64,000 bases of DNA from Mycobacterium sp. ITM-2016-00317 (GTDB taxonomy: Bacteria; Actinomycetota; Actinomycetes; Mycobacteriales; Mycobacteriaceae): contig NZ_CP134399.1 in assembly GCF_002968295.1 (NCBI RefSeq), positions 4,898,001 through 4,962,000 on the forward strand, read 5' to 3'. The notes beneath the pieces are model-generated. The model saw nothing but the letters and a program-made list of their open reading frames with translations, had not been told where the DNA came from and made no database searches. Below are positions 38,178 through 47,892 of the stretch, in pieces (positions within the stretch are counted from its first letter, which is position 1; the number at the start of each line of letters is the position of its first letter). Both the position numbers and the translations under genes were made by a program.

Positions 38178-39909
38178 ATGGGCCATCGGATCTCCCGCAG
38201 CCATTACGCCGAGCTCTACGGCCCCACCACCGGGGACCGGGTCCGGCTCGCCGACACCGAACTGCTGGCCAAGGTGGAGCACGACGCCACCGTGTACGGC
38301 GACGAATCGGTGTTCGGCGGCGGCAAGACCATGCGCGAGGGCATGGGAGTACACGGGGACATCACCAACGGCCAAGAGTCCAACGGCGAAGGCGCACTGG
38401 ACTTCGTCATCACCAACGTGCTGATCATCGACGCGGTGCTCGGAATCCGTAAGGCCGACATCGGGATCCGCAACGGGCGCATTGCCGGGATCGGCAAGTC
38501 CGGCAACCCCCGCACCATGGACGGGGTCGACCCGGACCTGATCATCGGTGCAGGCACCGACATCCGCGCCGGCGAGGGCATGATCGCCACGGCGGGCGGC
38601 ATCGACGTGCACGTGCACTTCGACAGCGCCGGGCTGGTCGAGGAGGCGATCTCCAGCGGCATCACGACGATGATCGGCGGTGGCCTCGGCCCCGTGACCG
38701 TCGGCATCACGTCGTCCGGGCCCACCAACCTCGCACGGATGCTGCGTGCCGCAGAGGGATTCCCGATGAACTTCGGGTTCATCGCCAACGGCAGCGCGTC
38801 GAGCACCGCGCCGCTGATCGAGCAGGGCCTCGCGGGGGCGATCGGGTACAAGATCCACGAGGACTGGGGTGCCACCCCGGCCGCGATCCGCGCATCGCTG
38901 GACGCCGGCGACGAACTCGACCTGCAGGTGCAGATCCACACCGACACCCTCAACGAGTCCGGCTTCTTCGAGGACACCATGCGCGCGATCGGCGGCCAGG
39001 CCGATCCACACCTACCACGCCGAAGGCGCAGGCGGCGGCCACGCACCGGACATCATGCGCGTCGTCGGCGAACCGTTCTGCCTGCCGTCGTCGACCAACC
39101 CGACCAACCCGTACACGCTCAACACCTTCGACGAGCACCTCGACATGGTGATGGTGTGCCACCACCTCAACCCGCGCATCCCCGAGGATGTCGCGTTCGC
39201 GGAGTCCAGGATCCGCCGCGAGACCATCGCCGCCGAGGACGTGCTGCACGACCTCGGTGCGATCTCGGCGATGGGATCGGATTCGCAGGGCATGGGGCGC
39301 ATCGGTGAAACCATCGCCAGGACCTGGCAACTCGCCTCCCACATGCGCGCCACCCGCGGCGCGCTGCCCGGCGACGAGGGCACCGGCGCCGACAACGCGC
39401 GCATCCTGCGCTATGTCGCCAAGCTGACCATCAATCCGGCGCGGCTGTTCGGCATCGACCACGAGGTCGGGTCACTGGAGCCCGGCAAGCTCGCCGACAT
39501 CGTGCTCTGGGAACCGAAGTTCTTCGGCATCAGGCCCGAGGTGGTGTTCAAGGGCGGCTTCCCGGCGTGGTCGGTGATGGGTGAGGCCAACGCGTCGCTG
39601 ATGACGTGTGAGCCGCTCCGCTACCGCCCCCAGTGGGCGGCGTTCGGCCGCACCCCCGCCGACGTGTCGGTGAACTTCGTCGCCGGCGCCGCGATCAACG
39701 CCGGCCTGGGTCAGCAGCTGGGCCTCGACACCCGGCTGGTCGGGTGCCGGGGCGCCCGGGCCCTGACCAAAGCCGATCTGCTGCACAACGACTACCTGCC
39801 CGACATCACGATCGAACCCGACACCTACCGGGTCACCGTCGACGGCCAGCCCTGTGTGAGCACCCCGATGACCCGCGTTCCACTGGGGCGTCGGTACACG
39901 CTGAAATAG
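38178..39909 (+). pseudogene. ureC: urease catalytic subunit alpha, interrupted by a 1-nt insertion frameshift
   Basis: Frame 1 (38178 to about 39000) carries GGIDVHVHF (Ni His pair), [10 protein letters not shown] (carbamylated Lys and Ni His) and QIHTDTLNE. Frame 2 (from about 39004 to 39909) carries [17 protein letters not shown] (Ni His), MVCHHLN (flap Cys and His) and [10 protein letters not shown] (Ni Asp). Thus every metal and catalytic residue is encoded, but in two frames. After GGCGGC at 38991-38996 there are 7 bases (38997-39003) before ATCCACACC, where 6 would join the halves. Removing one base gives 576 residues, the usual UreC length. As written, the product ends at 39308 without half of the active site. 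No slippery heptamer was seen, so programmed frameshifting is unlikely. True mutation or sequencing error. Confidence 0.93.
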
Positions 39910-39922
39910 TCAGGAGGACAAC

Positions 39923-40543
39923 ATGTCTGAGCCAGTGCGCATCGGCATCGGCGGTCCGGTCGGATCGGGCAAGACCCGTCTCGTCGAAACCCTGGTGCCG
40001 CGGCTGTCCGGCGCCGGGTACAGCGTCGCCGTCATCACCAACGACCTGGTGACCGACGAGGACGCGCAACGCGTCCGGCGCAGCGGCGTCATCGATCCCG
40101 CGCGTGTGCTCGCCGTGGAGACCGGCGCATGCCCGCACACCGCGATCCGCGAGGACCCGTCGGCGAACCTCGCCGCGGCCGACCGCCTGAGCCGACAGTT
40201 CCCCGATCTCGACGTGATCCTCATCGAGTCGGGCGGCGACAACCTCGCGGCCACGTTCACGTCCGACCTGGTGGACTTCTGGATCTTCGTGATCGACACC
40301 TCCGCCGGCGATGACATCCCCCGTAAGAAGGGCATCGGTCTGCTGCAGGCAGATCTTCTGGTGGTCAACAAGATCGACCTCGCGCCCATGGTCGGCGCGG
40401 ACCTCGACATGATGCGACGCGACTGTGCCGCCGCGCGGCCGGTGAAACCGACTGTGTTCACCGACCTGAGGTCCGGCCACGGCCTCCCCGAGCTGACCGA
40501 ACGCCTGATCGACGGGGCGATGCTCGGCGTCGGAGTCCCGTGA
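39923..40543 (+). CDS. ureG: urease accessory GTPase UreG
   Basis: 206 residues. Walker [12 protein letters not shown] at the N-terminus, the CPH nickel motif [30 protein letters not shown], and the guanine-recognition NKID at VVNKIDLAP. UreG couples GTP hydrolysis to nickel insertion into apo-urease with UreD and UreF. A textbook RBS (AGGAGGA, 9 bp before ATG) precedes it. It is followed by ureD with a 4-bp GTGA overlap. The order ureC-ureG differs from the common actinobacterial C-F-G-D order. Confidence 0.95.
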   Translation: MSEPVRIGIGGPVGSGKTRLVETLVPRLSGAGYSVAVITNDLVTDEDAQRVRRSGVIDPARVLAVETGACPHTAIREDPSANLAAADRLSRQFPDLDVILIESGGDNLAATFTSDLVDFWIFVIDTSAGDDIPRKKGIGLLQADLLVVNKIDLAPMVGADLDMMRRDCAAARPVKPTVFTDLRSGHGLPELTERLIDGAMLGVGVP

Positions 40544-41361
40544 CGGCGCCGACCATCCGGCCCGGCGAACTCGGTATCGAGGTCGTCGCCGACGCATCGG
40601 GGCGCACCAGGGCCACGTCGCTGCGGCAGCGCTACCCCCAACGCGTCACGATGCCGCTGCACTGCGACCCCGTCCACCCCGGAGCGGCCACGCTGTGTGT
40701 GCAGAGCCCCAGCGGCGGCACCTTCTCCGACGACGAGTTACGCACCGTCGTGTGCTGCCGCACCGGCAGCCACCTGCACCTCACCACGCAGGCCGCCACG
40801 CAGGTGTTCGCCGGCGACGGGGACGGCGCCCGGCACCACCTCGAGTTCACCGTGCATTCCGGTGCGGTGCTGCAGTACTACCCGGGAACGGTGATCCCGC
40901 ACACCGATTCAACGTTCACCCAGACGATCGAGGTCGGCGTCGAGCCCGGCGGGATCTACCTCGGCTGGGAGGCCGTCGCCGCGGGACGGATCGCCCACGG
41001 GGAGCGGTACGGCTACCGGGTCTACGACAGCGCGGTCGTGGCCCGGGTCGCCGGCCGCGCCGTCGCCAGGGACCGGCAGGTCATCCGTCCCGGAAGCGAC
41101 GCCATGTGCCTGCTGGAGGGCGACTATCTGGCGACGTTCCTGGTGCTGGCCCCAGGCCGGGACGTCGAGTCGCTGGTGGCACGGTTGCGCACGACCCTCG
41201 ACGGCACCCAGGCCTATCGGGGTGGCGCCGGCCGACTGCCCGGCGCATCGGGTGCCTTCGTCCGGCTGATCGCACAACGCGCCCCGGCTCTGCAGCGCGC
41301 CCAGCAGGAACTGTTCGCCGCCACCCGTGCCGACCTGCTCGCGGAAAGAGAGGAACGATGA
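40540..41361 (+). CDS. ureD: urease accessory protein UreD (UreH)
   Basis: 273 residues, GTG start inside a GTGA overlap with ureG. UreD-family features: QYPxR-like [53 protein letters not shown], and the C-terminal [18 protein letters not shown]. It binds apo-urease and assembles with UreF and UreG to deliver nickel and carbonate. The sequence is more diverged than UreG or UreC, but the position between ureG and ureE and the conserved central block leave little doubt. Confidence 0.9.
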   Translation: MTAPTIRPGELGIEVVADASGRTRATSLRQRYPQRVTMPLHCDPVHPGAATLCVQSPSGGTFSDDELRTVVCCRTGSHLHLTTQAATQVFAGDGDGARHHLEFTVHSGAVLQYYPGTVIPHTDSTFTQTIEVGVEPGGIYLGWEAVAAGRIAHGERYGYRVYDSAVVARVAGRAVARDRQVIRPGSDAMCLLEGDYLATFLVLAPGRDVESLVARLRTTLDGTQAYRGGAGRLPGASGAFVRLIAQRAPALQRAQQELFAATRADLLAEREER

Positions 41362-41849
41362 AGGCACAGAACGTCCTCGGCGACATCTCCGAGCCGAGAT
41401 TCGCCGGACGCGCGCGTCATCACGTCGACATCGGCTGGGGGGACGCGGCGAAACACCGCCAGGTCGTGACCGCCGACACGGGGCTGGTCGTGCAGCTCAC
41501 GTTGCCGCGGGGCACGTTCCTGCGGGCGGGTGCGGTGATCGCCGAAGACGATGCCTCGGTGGTGGTGGTCCGGCGTCCCGCCGAAGACGCCATCGCGGTC
41601 CGCTTCGAGGACAACGACGGTGTGGCCGGTGCCCGCAGGATGCTGCTGCTCGGCTATCTGCTCGGCAACCAGCACGCCCCGATCGACGTCGGTGAGCACA
41701 CCGTGGCCGCCCCGCTGTTCACCAGCGCGCACGCCGCCCGCGAGTTGCTCGCCGAGCTGGGCGTCGTCGGCGACGTCACGACGGTCGCCCTTGCCGGTGA
41801 CGGCTGGTCCCGAACCTCCTCGGATGCCCATGCCGGCCACCGCCACTGA
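41358..41849 (+). CDS. ureE: urease nickel-metallochaperone UreE
   Basis: 163 residues, ATG in a 4-bp ATGA overlap with ureD. The N-terminal domain ([38 protein letters not shown]) and the C-terminal dimer domain (LLLGYLLGNQHAPIDV) are typical. The conserved HAP/Q Ni-binding segment appears as NQHAPI, and the tail is His-containing (DAHAGHRH). M. tuberculosis urease operons lack ureE (recollection), so its presence marks this cluster as a different urease type. It overlaps ureF by 26 nt. Confidence 0.88.
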   Translation: MKAQNVLGDISEPRFAGRARHHVDIGWGDAAKHRQVVTADTGLVVQLTLPRGTFLRAGAVIAEDDASVVVVRRPAEDAIAVRFEDNDGVAGARRMLLLGYLLGNQHAPIDVGEHTVAAPLFTSAHAARELLAELGVVGDVTTVALAGDGWSRTSSDAHAGHRH

Positions 41850-42528
41850 CCCCGACATCGCGCTCGTGCTGTGGATGCAGCTGCACGACAGCGCCTTTCC
41901 GACCGGACGCATGGTGCACAGCCAAGGCCTCGAGCAGTGGCTCGCCGAGCGTCCCGACGCCGGCCACGACGCCATCGGGGCCGCGGTGCTCGCCTACCTG
42001 GCGAGCAGCTACGCGCCGCTGGACGCCACCATCGGTGCGGCGGCCTGGCGCGCGGGCACCGACGATCGGGCCCTGTGTGAGCTCGACGAGCTCGCGGCGA
42101 CCTACAAGCTGTTCGACAACGCCCGGATCGCGTCGGAATCCGCGGGCCGCCAGCTCGCGACGGTGGCCCGGCAGACCGGGCTGGCCGCCGACTGCCGGTA
42201 CCTGGACGCGGTGGTCGACGGAGTGACGCCCGGCCACTGCGCGGTGGTCGAGGGCGCACTGCAGGCCAGGCTCGGCATCCCGGTGCGCGTCGCCGCGCTC
42301 GGCTCGATGCGTTCGATGATGGCGTCGATGCTCAGCGCCGCGATCCGGCTCGGCCGCCTCGGGCCCCTGCACAGCCAGCGGATCCAGGCCCGCAGCGCGC
42401 CGTGCCTGGTCGAGCTGGCACGCCAGGCCTGTGAGCGCGACGTGGGCGACGTGTGGAGCGTGGCCCCGACCCTGGAGATCAGCGGGATGCGTCACGAGAG
42501 CCGTTCGGCCCGCCTGTTCACCACGTGA
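41824..42528 (+). CDS. ureF: urease accessory protein UreF
   Basis: 234 residues from ATG 41824 (MPMPATATDPD); a second ATG at 41830 is equally possible. All-helical UreF features: LWMQLHDSAFPTGRMVHSQGLEQWL, DARIASESAGRQ-like block LFDNARIASESAGRQLA, and HCAVVEGALQARLGIPV. It is the GTPase-checkpoint partner bridging UreG and UreD on apo-urease. Last gene of the cluster; 52 bp separate it from the aminotransferase gene, which may be read through. Confidence 0.9.
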   Translation: MPMPATATDPDIALVLWMQLHDSAFPTGRMVHSQGLEQWLAERPDAGHDAIGAAVLAYLASSYAPLDATIGAAAWRAGTDDRALCELDELAATYKLFDNARIASESAGRQLATVARQTGLAADCRYLDAVVDGVTPGHCAVVEGALQARLGIPVRVAALGSMRSMMASMLSAAIRLGRLGPLHSQRIQARSAPCLVELARQACERDVGDVWSVAPTLEISGMRHESRSARLFTT

Positions 42529-42580
42529 GCCGGCTGCCGGCGTCCTCCGGCGGGTCCGGTCCCACGTAGGCTTCGAGGTC

Positions 42581-43756
42581 GTGACGGTGCAACGGCTCCA
42601 GCCCTACGCGGTGACGGTCTTCGCCGAGATGTCGGCGCTGGCCACCCGCGTCGGCGCGGTCAACCTCGGTCAGGGATTCCCGGACGAAGACGGTCCGCCC
42701 GCCATGCTCAAGGCGGCCGAGAACGCGATCGCCGAAGGCGTCAACCAGTACCCGCCCGGCCTGGGCATCGCGCCGCTGCGACAGGCCATCGCCGACCAGC
42801 GCAGACGCCGCTACGGCACGGTGTACGACCCCGACACCGAGGTGCTGGTCACCGTGGGCGCCACCGAGGCCATCGCGGCGTCGGTGCTCGGTCTGGTCGA
42901 GCCGGGTTCCGAGGTGCTGCTGATCGAGCCGTTCTACGACTCGTACTCCCCCGTCATCGCGATGGCCGGCTGTCACCGTCGCGCGGTCCCGATGCGGCGC
43001 GACGGCCTGGGCTTCGCGATCGACATCGAGGGCCTGCGCGCCGCGGTGACCCCGAGGACCCGTGCGTTGATCGTCAATTCACCGCACAACCCGACCGGCG
43101 CCGTGGCCACCGACGACGAACTGCGCGCACTGGCCGAACTCGCCGTCGAGGCGGACCTGCTGGTGATCACCGACGAGGTCTACGAGCACCTCGTCTTCGA
43201 CGGCAGACAGCACCGGCCGCTGGCCAACTATCCGGGGATGGCCGAGCGCACCGTCACCATCTCCAGTGCAGGAAAGATGTTCAACGCGACCGGCTGGAAG
43301 ATCGGGTGGGCATGCGGGCCAAGCGATCTCATCGCCGGCGTGCGTGCGGCCAAGCAGTACCTCAGCTATGTGGGCGGTGCGCCCTTCCAGCCCGCGGTCG
43401 CGCAGGCGCTGGACACCCAGGACGCGTGGGTGGACGCGCTGCGCGTGACGTTCCAGAACCGCCGCGACCGGCTGGGCTCGGCGTTGACCGACCTCGGGTT
43501 CGAGGTGCACGACACTCACGGAACCTATTTTCTCTGCGTCGACCCGCGTCCTCTGGGATATCCCGACAGCACGGCGTTCTGCGCGGACCTGCCCGAGAAG
43601 GTCGGGGTGGCGGCGATCCCGATGTCGGCATTCTGCGATCCCGCGGGGGCCCATGCCGAGGAGTGGAAACACCTGGTGCGCTTCGCATTCTGCAAACGTG
43701 ATGCCACGCTCGACGAAGCGATCCGGCGGCTGCGGACCCTAGAGCGTCGCGGCTAG
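42581..43756 (+). CDS. dapC: pyridoxal-phosphate aminotransferase, N-succinyldiaminopimelate aminotransferase-like (DapC)
   Basis: 391 residues, GTG start (VTVQRLQPYAVT). Fold-type I aminotransferase motifs: VNLGQGFPDEDGPP, YPPGLGIAPLR, VTVGATEAIAAS, IVNSPHNPTGAV (PLP-binding Asn/Tyr region), DEVYEHLVFDG, and the Schiff-base Lys in ISSAGKMFNATGWKIGW. In mycobacteria this close homologue (Rv0858c-like, from memory) acts in lysine/diaminopimelate synthesis. It ends 18 bp inside the convergent LLM gene. Substrate assignment rests on synteny and family likeness, so other amino acids are possible. Confidence 0.85.
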   Translation: MTVQRLQPYAVTVFAEMSALATRVGAVNLGQGFPDEDGPPAMLKAAENAIAEGVNQYPPGLGIAPLRQAIADQRRRRYGTVYDPDTEVLVTVGATEAIAASVLGLVEPGSEVLLIEPFYDSYSPVIAMAGCHRRAVPMRRDGLGFAIDIEGLRAAVTPRTRALIVNSPHNPTGAVATDDELRALAELAVEADLLVITDEVYEHLVFDGRQHRPLANYPGMAERTVTISSAGKMFNATGWKIGWACGPSDLIAGVRAAKQYLSYVGGAPFQPAVAQALDTQDAWVDALRVTFQNRRDRLGSALTDLGFEVHDTHGTYFLCVDPRPLGYPDSTAFCADLPEKVGVAAIPMSAFCDPAGAHAEEWKHLVRFAFCKRDATLDEAIRRLRTLERRG

Positions 43757-44659
43757 CTCCCAGAGTTCCTCGTCGGGCCGGGTCCGGTCCACGGGACTGA
43801 GCACGATGTCGGTGGCGCCGGCATCGAGGTAACGCTGCACTGTGCGCCGTATCGCGCCGGCGTCCCCGAGGGCGGCCAGGTCGGCGATGCCGGCCACACT
43901 GTCGATGCCCTCCCGGGCAAGGACCCTCTGATAGGACGGGATGGTGGCGTAGAAGCTGAGTTGTTCAACGGCCTCAGCCCGTGCCGCGGCGACGTCGTCG
44001 GAGAGCAAAGCCGGCACCATCGCGACGACCCGCGGCGCCGGTCGGCCCGCATCGGCGGCGGCCTTCGTCACGGTCGGCACGATGAACTCCTCGAGCGCGC
44101 GGGGCCCGGCCAGATAGGGCAGGGTGCCGTCGGCGAGTTCCCCGGTTACCTGCAGCGCCTTGGGTCCCATCGCCGCGACGTAGATGGGTACCTGCGAACC
44201 GCCCGCCAGGTTCACCGGCCATGCCGGTGCCGCGGTGAATTCCTCACCATGGAAATCGACTGCGCCGGCGTCGAATACCGCGCGCAGGACGGTCAGGTAC
44301 TCGCGCAACCGCTTGATGGTGTTCGGCCAGGACGACCCGAAGGTGACACGTTCGATCTCATGGGCGCCCAGACCCAGCCCGAGGCTGAAGTTGCCGTGCG
44401 CGGCCGCCTGGGCGGTCTGGGCCTGCGCCGCCAGGGTGAGCGGATGCCGCGGATTGAACGGCACCGCTGCGGTTCCGGTGCCGAGCCCCGGGACCGCCGC
44501 GCCGATCAGCCCCGCCAGCGAGATCGCGTCGTGGTCGTTCTGCTGGGCCACCCAGACCTGCCGGACGCCCCGCCGGTGGGCACGGCGGGCCTGGTCGATG
44601 TAGTCGTCGACGGCGTTCTGCGCCTGTGCGTTCGCGAAAAGCATGATTCCAGCGGCCAT
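43739..44659 (-). CDS. LLM-class F420-dependent oxidoreductase
   Basis: 306 residues from ATG at 44659 (MAAGIMLFANAQAQ); an internal ATG at 44644 is possible. TIM-barrel motifs: VRQVWVAQQNDHDAISLAG, GTAAVPFNPRHPLTLA, FSLGLGLGAHEIERV (phosphate-binding GxG strand), PIYVAAMGPKAL and GTLPYLAGPR. No clear substrate. Its 3' end overlaps the dapC 3' end by 18 bp (convergent). Upstream are two SRPBCC genes on the same strand, so it may be the third gene of that transcript. Confidence 0.86.
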   Translation of the reverse strand: MAAGIMLFANAQAQNAVDDYIDQARRAHRRGVRQVWVAQQNDHDAISLAGLIGAAVPGLGTGTAAVPFNPRHPLTLAAQAQTAQAAAHGNFSLGLGLGAHEIERVTFGSSWPNTIKRLREYLTVLRAVFDAGAVDFHGEEFTAAPAWPVNLAGGSQVPIYVAAMGPKALQVTGELADGTLPYLAGPRALEEFIVPTVTKAAADAGRPAPRVVAMVPALLSDDVAAARAEAVEQLSFYATIPSYQRVLAREGIDSVAGIADLAALGDAGAIRRTVQRYLDAGATDIVLSPVDRTRPDEELWELAATL

Positions 44660-44772
44660 ACGGCGACCAACCGCCCGCGCGCTCGGACTATTCCGGCGAC
44701 CGGTGATCGACTCAACGCGAGCCGAAGGGTTGCCCCACGATGCGCGCTCCGGTAACCCGTTCGCGCCCAAAT

Positions 44773-45210
44773 CTATTGCGCGGCCAGCACACGCAGACGG
44801 AGATTCTCCAGCGCGACGTCGAGCACCATCTTCTTGGCGCGTTTGACGAGGAATTTCGGGAAAGGGGCGGCCAGGTCGAGGAGCAGGTCGAAACGCACCC
44901 GGGTCCGACCCTCCCCCACCGCGGTCAGGTTGTACTCGCCGTGCTGACAACGCTGCCGCGACGTGCGTTCGGCGTCCCACACCACCCAATCGTCGCCCCA
45001 GTGGTACTCCAGCATTTCGTGGTCGGTCAAACCCATGATCGCGACCGTGGTCCTGACGTGGTGCGGCCGGCCGTCGGGATGACGATCCACGACCTCCGCG
45101 TCCTTGTGCAGCGACGACCACGAGGACACCGCCTCGATGTCGGCCAGGGCATCCAGGATCGCCTCGGGTGGGGCCTCGATCACCACTTCGCTGGACGCGC
45201 GCACCGCCAT
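44773..45210 (-). CDS. SRPBCC/polyketide-cyclase-like protein (START superfamily)
   Basis: 145 residues. Helix-grip pattern: SEVVIEAPPEAILDALADIEAVSSWSSLHKDAEVV, then GEYNLTAVGEGRTRVRFDLLLDL. The hydrophobic pocket could bind a lipid or other nonpolar ligand. It is a tandem paralogue of the next gene upstream. From memory, such pairs lie beside dapC in M. tuberculosis. Its function is unknown. Confidence 0.82.
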   Translation of the reverse strand: MAVRASSEVVIEAPPEAILDALADIEAVSSWSSLHKDAEVVDRHPDGRPHHVRTTVAIMGLTDHEMLEYHWGDDWVVWDAERTSRQRCQHGEYNLTAVGEGRTRVRFDLLLDLAAPFPKFLVKRAKKMVLDVALENLRLRVLAAQ

Positions 45211-45258
45211 GTGGCAAATGTTAGCCAGGCGAACGGCCTCGCGCAGAGAAACCCGCAG

Positions 45259-45699
45259 CTAATTTCCGTTGACTTTGAGCACCTGCTTGCGCAACCCGTC
45301 GGTGGCGGTCTCCACGCCGCCCTTCATCGTGCGCTTGATGATGAACCCCGGCAACGGCACCGACAGGTCGATCGCGATGTCGAACTTCACCCGGGTCTTG
45401 TCACCGTCCGGAGTGAGGCGGTAGCCGGCGTCCTGGGCTTTGAGCTGGGTGGCCGAGACCAGCGTCCACCTGACTTCGTTGTCGCCCCAGGTGTATTCGA
45501 TGACCTGTTCGTCGGTGAGGCCCGCGGCTTTGACGGTCATCTTGACCTGCTTGGGCCTGCCGTCCTCGTAGCGCTCCAGGATCTCCGCCTTCTGGTACTG
45601 CGGCGACCAGCTCGGCGTGGCCTCGACGTCGGCGATGACGTCGAGAATCTGCTCGGGAGTTGCCTCGATCACGACCTCGCGGGAATCCTTGGTTGCCAT
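45259..45699 (-). CDS. SRPBCC/polyketide-cyclase-like protein (START superfamily)
   Basis: 146 residues, start MATKDSREVVIEATPEQI at 45699. Same helix-grip plan as its neighbour: IADVEATPSWSPQYQKAEILERY, VIEYTWGDNEVRWTLVSA, KTRVKFDIAIDLSVPLPGF. The paralogues share the ExTPEQI/EAPPEAI start and the WSxxxKxAE pattern, indicating tandem duplication. It lies 48 bp upstream of its partner on the same strand and is divergent from the zinc-finger gene at 45771. Confidence 0.84.
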   Translation of the reverse strand: MATKDSREVVIEATPEQILDVIADVEATPSWSPQYQKAEILERYEDGRPKQVKMTVKAAGLTDEQVIEYTWGDNEVRWTLVSATQLKAQDAGYRLTPDGDKTRVKFDIAIDLSVPLPGFIIKRTMKGGVETATDGLRKQVLKVNGN

Positions 45700-45770
45700 G
45701 GCGAGACCATAGACCACCGCGATCGCCATTCGGATCGAGATCACCGCAGCAGGCACGTACGCTCACCGTC

Positions 45771-46136
45771 GTGGGCGACGTTCGCGGCGAGACAGTGGAT
45801 CCCTCGGTGCCGCCCACCGGCACCGGTTGTGTGGAGTGCGATGCCGTCGGCGGCTGGTGGGTGCATCTGCGCCGGTGCGCGGCCTGCGGCCACATCGGCT
45901 GTTGCGACGACTCCCCGGCCAAGCACGCGTCGGCGCACTGGCGCACCACCGGCCATCCGATCATCCGGTCGTTCGAACCGGGCGAGGACTGGTTCTGGAA
46001 TTACGACACCGATGCGTACTACGACGGACCCGAACTGGCCCCGCCGCAGAGCCGACCGGCCGACCAGACGGCACCGGGCCCGCGCGGACGGGTGCCCGCG
46101 GACTGGGTTGCCCGGCTGCAGGCCGGTCGCGGCTGA
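45771..46136 (+). CDS. UBP-type zinc-finger protein
   Basis: 121 residues, GTG start. Cys/His-rich domain: GCVECDAVGGWWVHLRRCAACGHIGCCD, KHASAHWRTTGHPIIRSFE. CxxC, CxxCGHIGC and HxxxTGHP form the zinc-binding set of UBP/ZnF domains. Bacterial members are small stand-alone proteins of unknown role; eukaryotic ones bind ubiquitin C-termini, which bacteria lack. The Pro/Ala/Arg-rich tail is likely disordered. Divergent from the SRPBCC pair. Confidence 0.85.
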   Translation: MGDVRGETVDPSVPPTGTGCVECDAVGGWWVHLRRCAACGHIGCCDDSPAKHASAHWRTTGHPIIRSFEPGEDWFWNYDTDAYYDGPELAPPQSRPADQTAPGPRGRVPADWVARLQAGRG

Positions 46137-46169
46137 GTGAACCCCGGCCGGCGCGGGTAACCCAGCGCC

Positions 46170-46319
46170 GTGACCAAAGACAAGCCGAAGACGGCCCAGA
46201 CCGATGCGGGCTCCACGCACGCCGACGACGACGTGATGAGCGATCCGTCCAAAGGCGACGACGATCGAGTGGACTGGGCCGACGAAGGCGGGGCCACCGA
46301 GAGCGGGCCGGCCACCTGA
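46170..46319 (+). CDS. small acidic hypothetical protein
   Basis: 49 residues, GTG start at 46170: VTKDKPKTAQTDAGSTHADDD... ending ESGPAT. It has a Lys-rich start and strongly acidic centre, with no TM segment or Cys, so it is likely unstructured. It starts 33 bp after the zinc-finger gene. No clear SD. Third-position GC choice is in keeping with coding, but evidence is weak. Confidence 0.5.
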   Translation: MTKDKPKTAQTDAGSTHADDDVMSDPSKGDDDRVDWADEGGATESGPAT

Positions 46320-46504
46320 CGTCCGGCGTCCGGGGGTGCGCGAGAAGGCCGCTGGCTGAACACCATTCCTGTTCATCGTGCACCTCGCACACCTGGAACG
46401 GGCCGTCATCCGGTCTGACCGAAGTTCCGCACATTGCCCCGTAAGGGTCGTCCCGCCGATTAGCGTTGATCGCAGGTCGATGTCGGCGACACCGGGGGGT
46501 ATCT

Positions 46505-47305
46505 GTGCGAGTCCACCACCTCAACTGCGGGACGCTACGACCCCCGGGCGTCGACACGATGGTCTGCCACGTTCTGCTCGTCGAGTCCGACGCCGGACTG
46601 GTACTCGTGGACACGGGTTTCGGGATCCGCGACTGTGACGATCCGGGGCGCTACGGACGCATCCGGCGTCGGCTGGTCCGGCCCCGATTCGACCACGACG
46701 AAACCGCGGTCAGACAGATCGCGCGACTCGGGTTCCGCACCGCCGATGTTCGCCACATCGTGGTGACCCACTTCGACGCCGACCACATCGGTGGACTCGC
46801 CGACTTCCCCGACGCGGACGTGCACGTCACCGCCGCAGAAGCCCGCGGAGCGATGCGGTCGCGCAAGATCTCGAACCGGATGCGCTTCCGGCCCCCGCAA
46901 TGGGCGCACGGCCCGAAGATCGTCGAGCACGACGTCGACGGCGAAGCCTGGCGTGGCTTCGCGGCCGCGAAGGAACTCACCCCGATCGGGCCGGGCTTCG
47001 TGCTGGTTTCCCTGCCCGGTCATACCGAAGGCCATGCCTGTGTCGCGGTCGACGCCGGACACCGCTGGGTGCTGCACGGCGGCGACTCGTTCTACCACCC
47101 CGGCACCCTCGCAGGCTCCCCGCCGGTGCCCGCGCTGACCACGCTGATGGAGAATCTCGTCGCCTCCGACCGGGCGAAAGTCCGGCAGAACCACGTCCGC
47201 CTCGCCGAGCTCTACCGGCACGGCCACCCCGACCTCATGATGCTGTGCTCACATGACCGGACGCTCTACGAGCAGGCCAGAGCCACCGCCACGCCCGGTC
47301 AGTGA
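46505..47305 (+). CDS. metallo-beta-lactamase-fold hydrolase
   Basis: 266 residues, GTG start 46505, 5 nt after a GGGGGG run that may serve as SD. MBL metal motif: [16 protein letters not shown] (HxDADH), later [20 protein letters not shown] and MMLCSHD supply the other His/Asp ligands. Broad family of N-acyl-homoserine lactonase, glyoxalase and other hydrolases; no specific substrate. An earlier ATG (46466) is possible. Its 3' end overlaps the convergent TetR gene by 7 bp. Confidence 0.87.
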   Translation: MRVHHLNCGTLRPPGVDTMVCHVLLVESDAGLVLVDTGFGIRDCDDPGRYGRIRRRLVRPRFDHDETAVRQIARLGFRTADVRHIVVTHFDADHIGGLADFPDADVHVTAAEARGAMRSRKISNRMRFRPPQWAHGPKIVEHDVDGEAWRGFAAAKELTPIGPGFVLVSLPGHTEGHACVAVDAGHRWVLHGGDSFYHPGTLAGSPPVPALTTLMENLVASDRAKVRQNHVRLAELYRHGHPDLMMLCSHDRTLYEQARATATPGQ

Positions 47306-47871
47306 CCGGGCGGGCTCAGCAACGCGATCGACGCGTCGACCGCCTCATCGGTGACGTCACTCATCCGGCCGCCTTCTTCGACGGTGATGGCCGTCAGCTC
47401 ACGCAGCCCGCCGAGCAACATGATGACGCGCCGGCGCGAGACGGGGCCGACGCCGGCGGCCCGGAACTCGTCGGTGGCGCCGAGCGTCCCGACCATGTCG
47501 ATGAAGTGCTCCATCGCATCGCGCTGCAGCCCCCGCGCGGCGGCGCCCAGCGACGGCACGTCACGGATCCAGCTGAGCATCAGCGCCGACCGCGCCTCCC
47601 CCGACGAGATCCAGGCCTCGATCGCCTGCCGCACCTGCTTCTGCCACGGTGCGCTGGGGTCGACGGCTTCGGAGATCTGCCTGATCTGCTCGGCGTTGGC
47701 GTCGGAGAGCAGAGCGACGAAACACGCCTCCCGGCTGTCGAAATGCTCGTAGAAGGTGCGGCGCGAGGTCCTGGCCCTGCGCACGATGCCTGCGACCGTC
47801 GTCTTGGCGTAGCCGTCTTCGGCGATGGAGGCCTCAAGCGCGTCGAGCAACCGTTGGCGGAAGTCGGTCAT
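47299..47871 (-). CDS. TetR-family transcriptional regulator
   Basis: 190 residues. N-terminal [47 protein letters not shown]. The ligand domain is unremarkable. Convergent with the MBL gene (7-bp overlap) and 21 bp downstream of the chorismate mutase gene on the same strand. The target is unknown; candidates are its neighbours. Confidence 0.88.
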   Translation of the reverse strand: MTDFRQRLLDALEASIAEDGYAKTTVAGIVRRARTSRRTFYEHFDSREACFVALLSDANAEQIRQISEAVDPSAPWQKQVRQAIEAWISSGEARSALMLSWIRDVPSLGAAARGLQRDAMEHFIDMVGTLGATDEFRAAGVGPVSRRRVIMLLGGLRELTAITVEEGGRMSDVTDEAVDASIALLSPPGH

Positions 47872-47892
47872 GGCAGCGGGGTGCTCGGGCGC

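Noticed and set aside
38991..39003. Programmed ribosomal frameshift in ureC
   Set aside because: No slippery heptamer (the region is GGCGGCCAGGCCG), and UreC is never known to need recoding.
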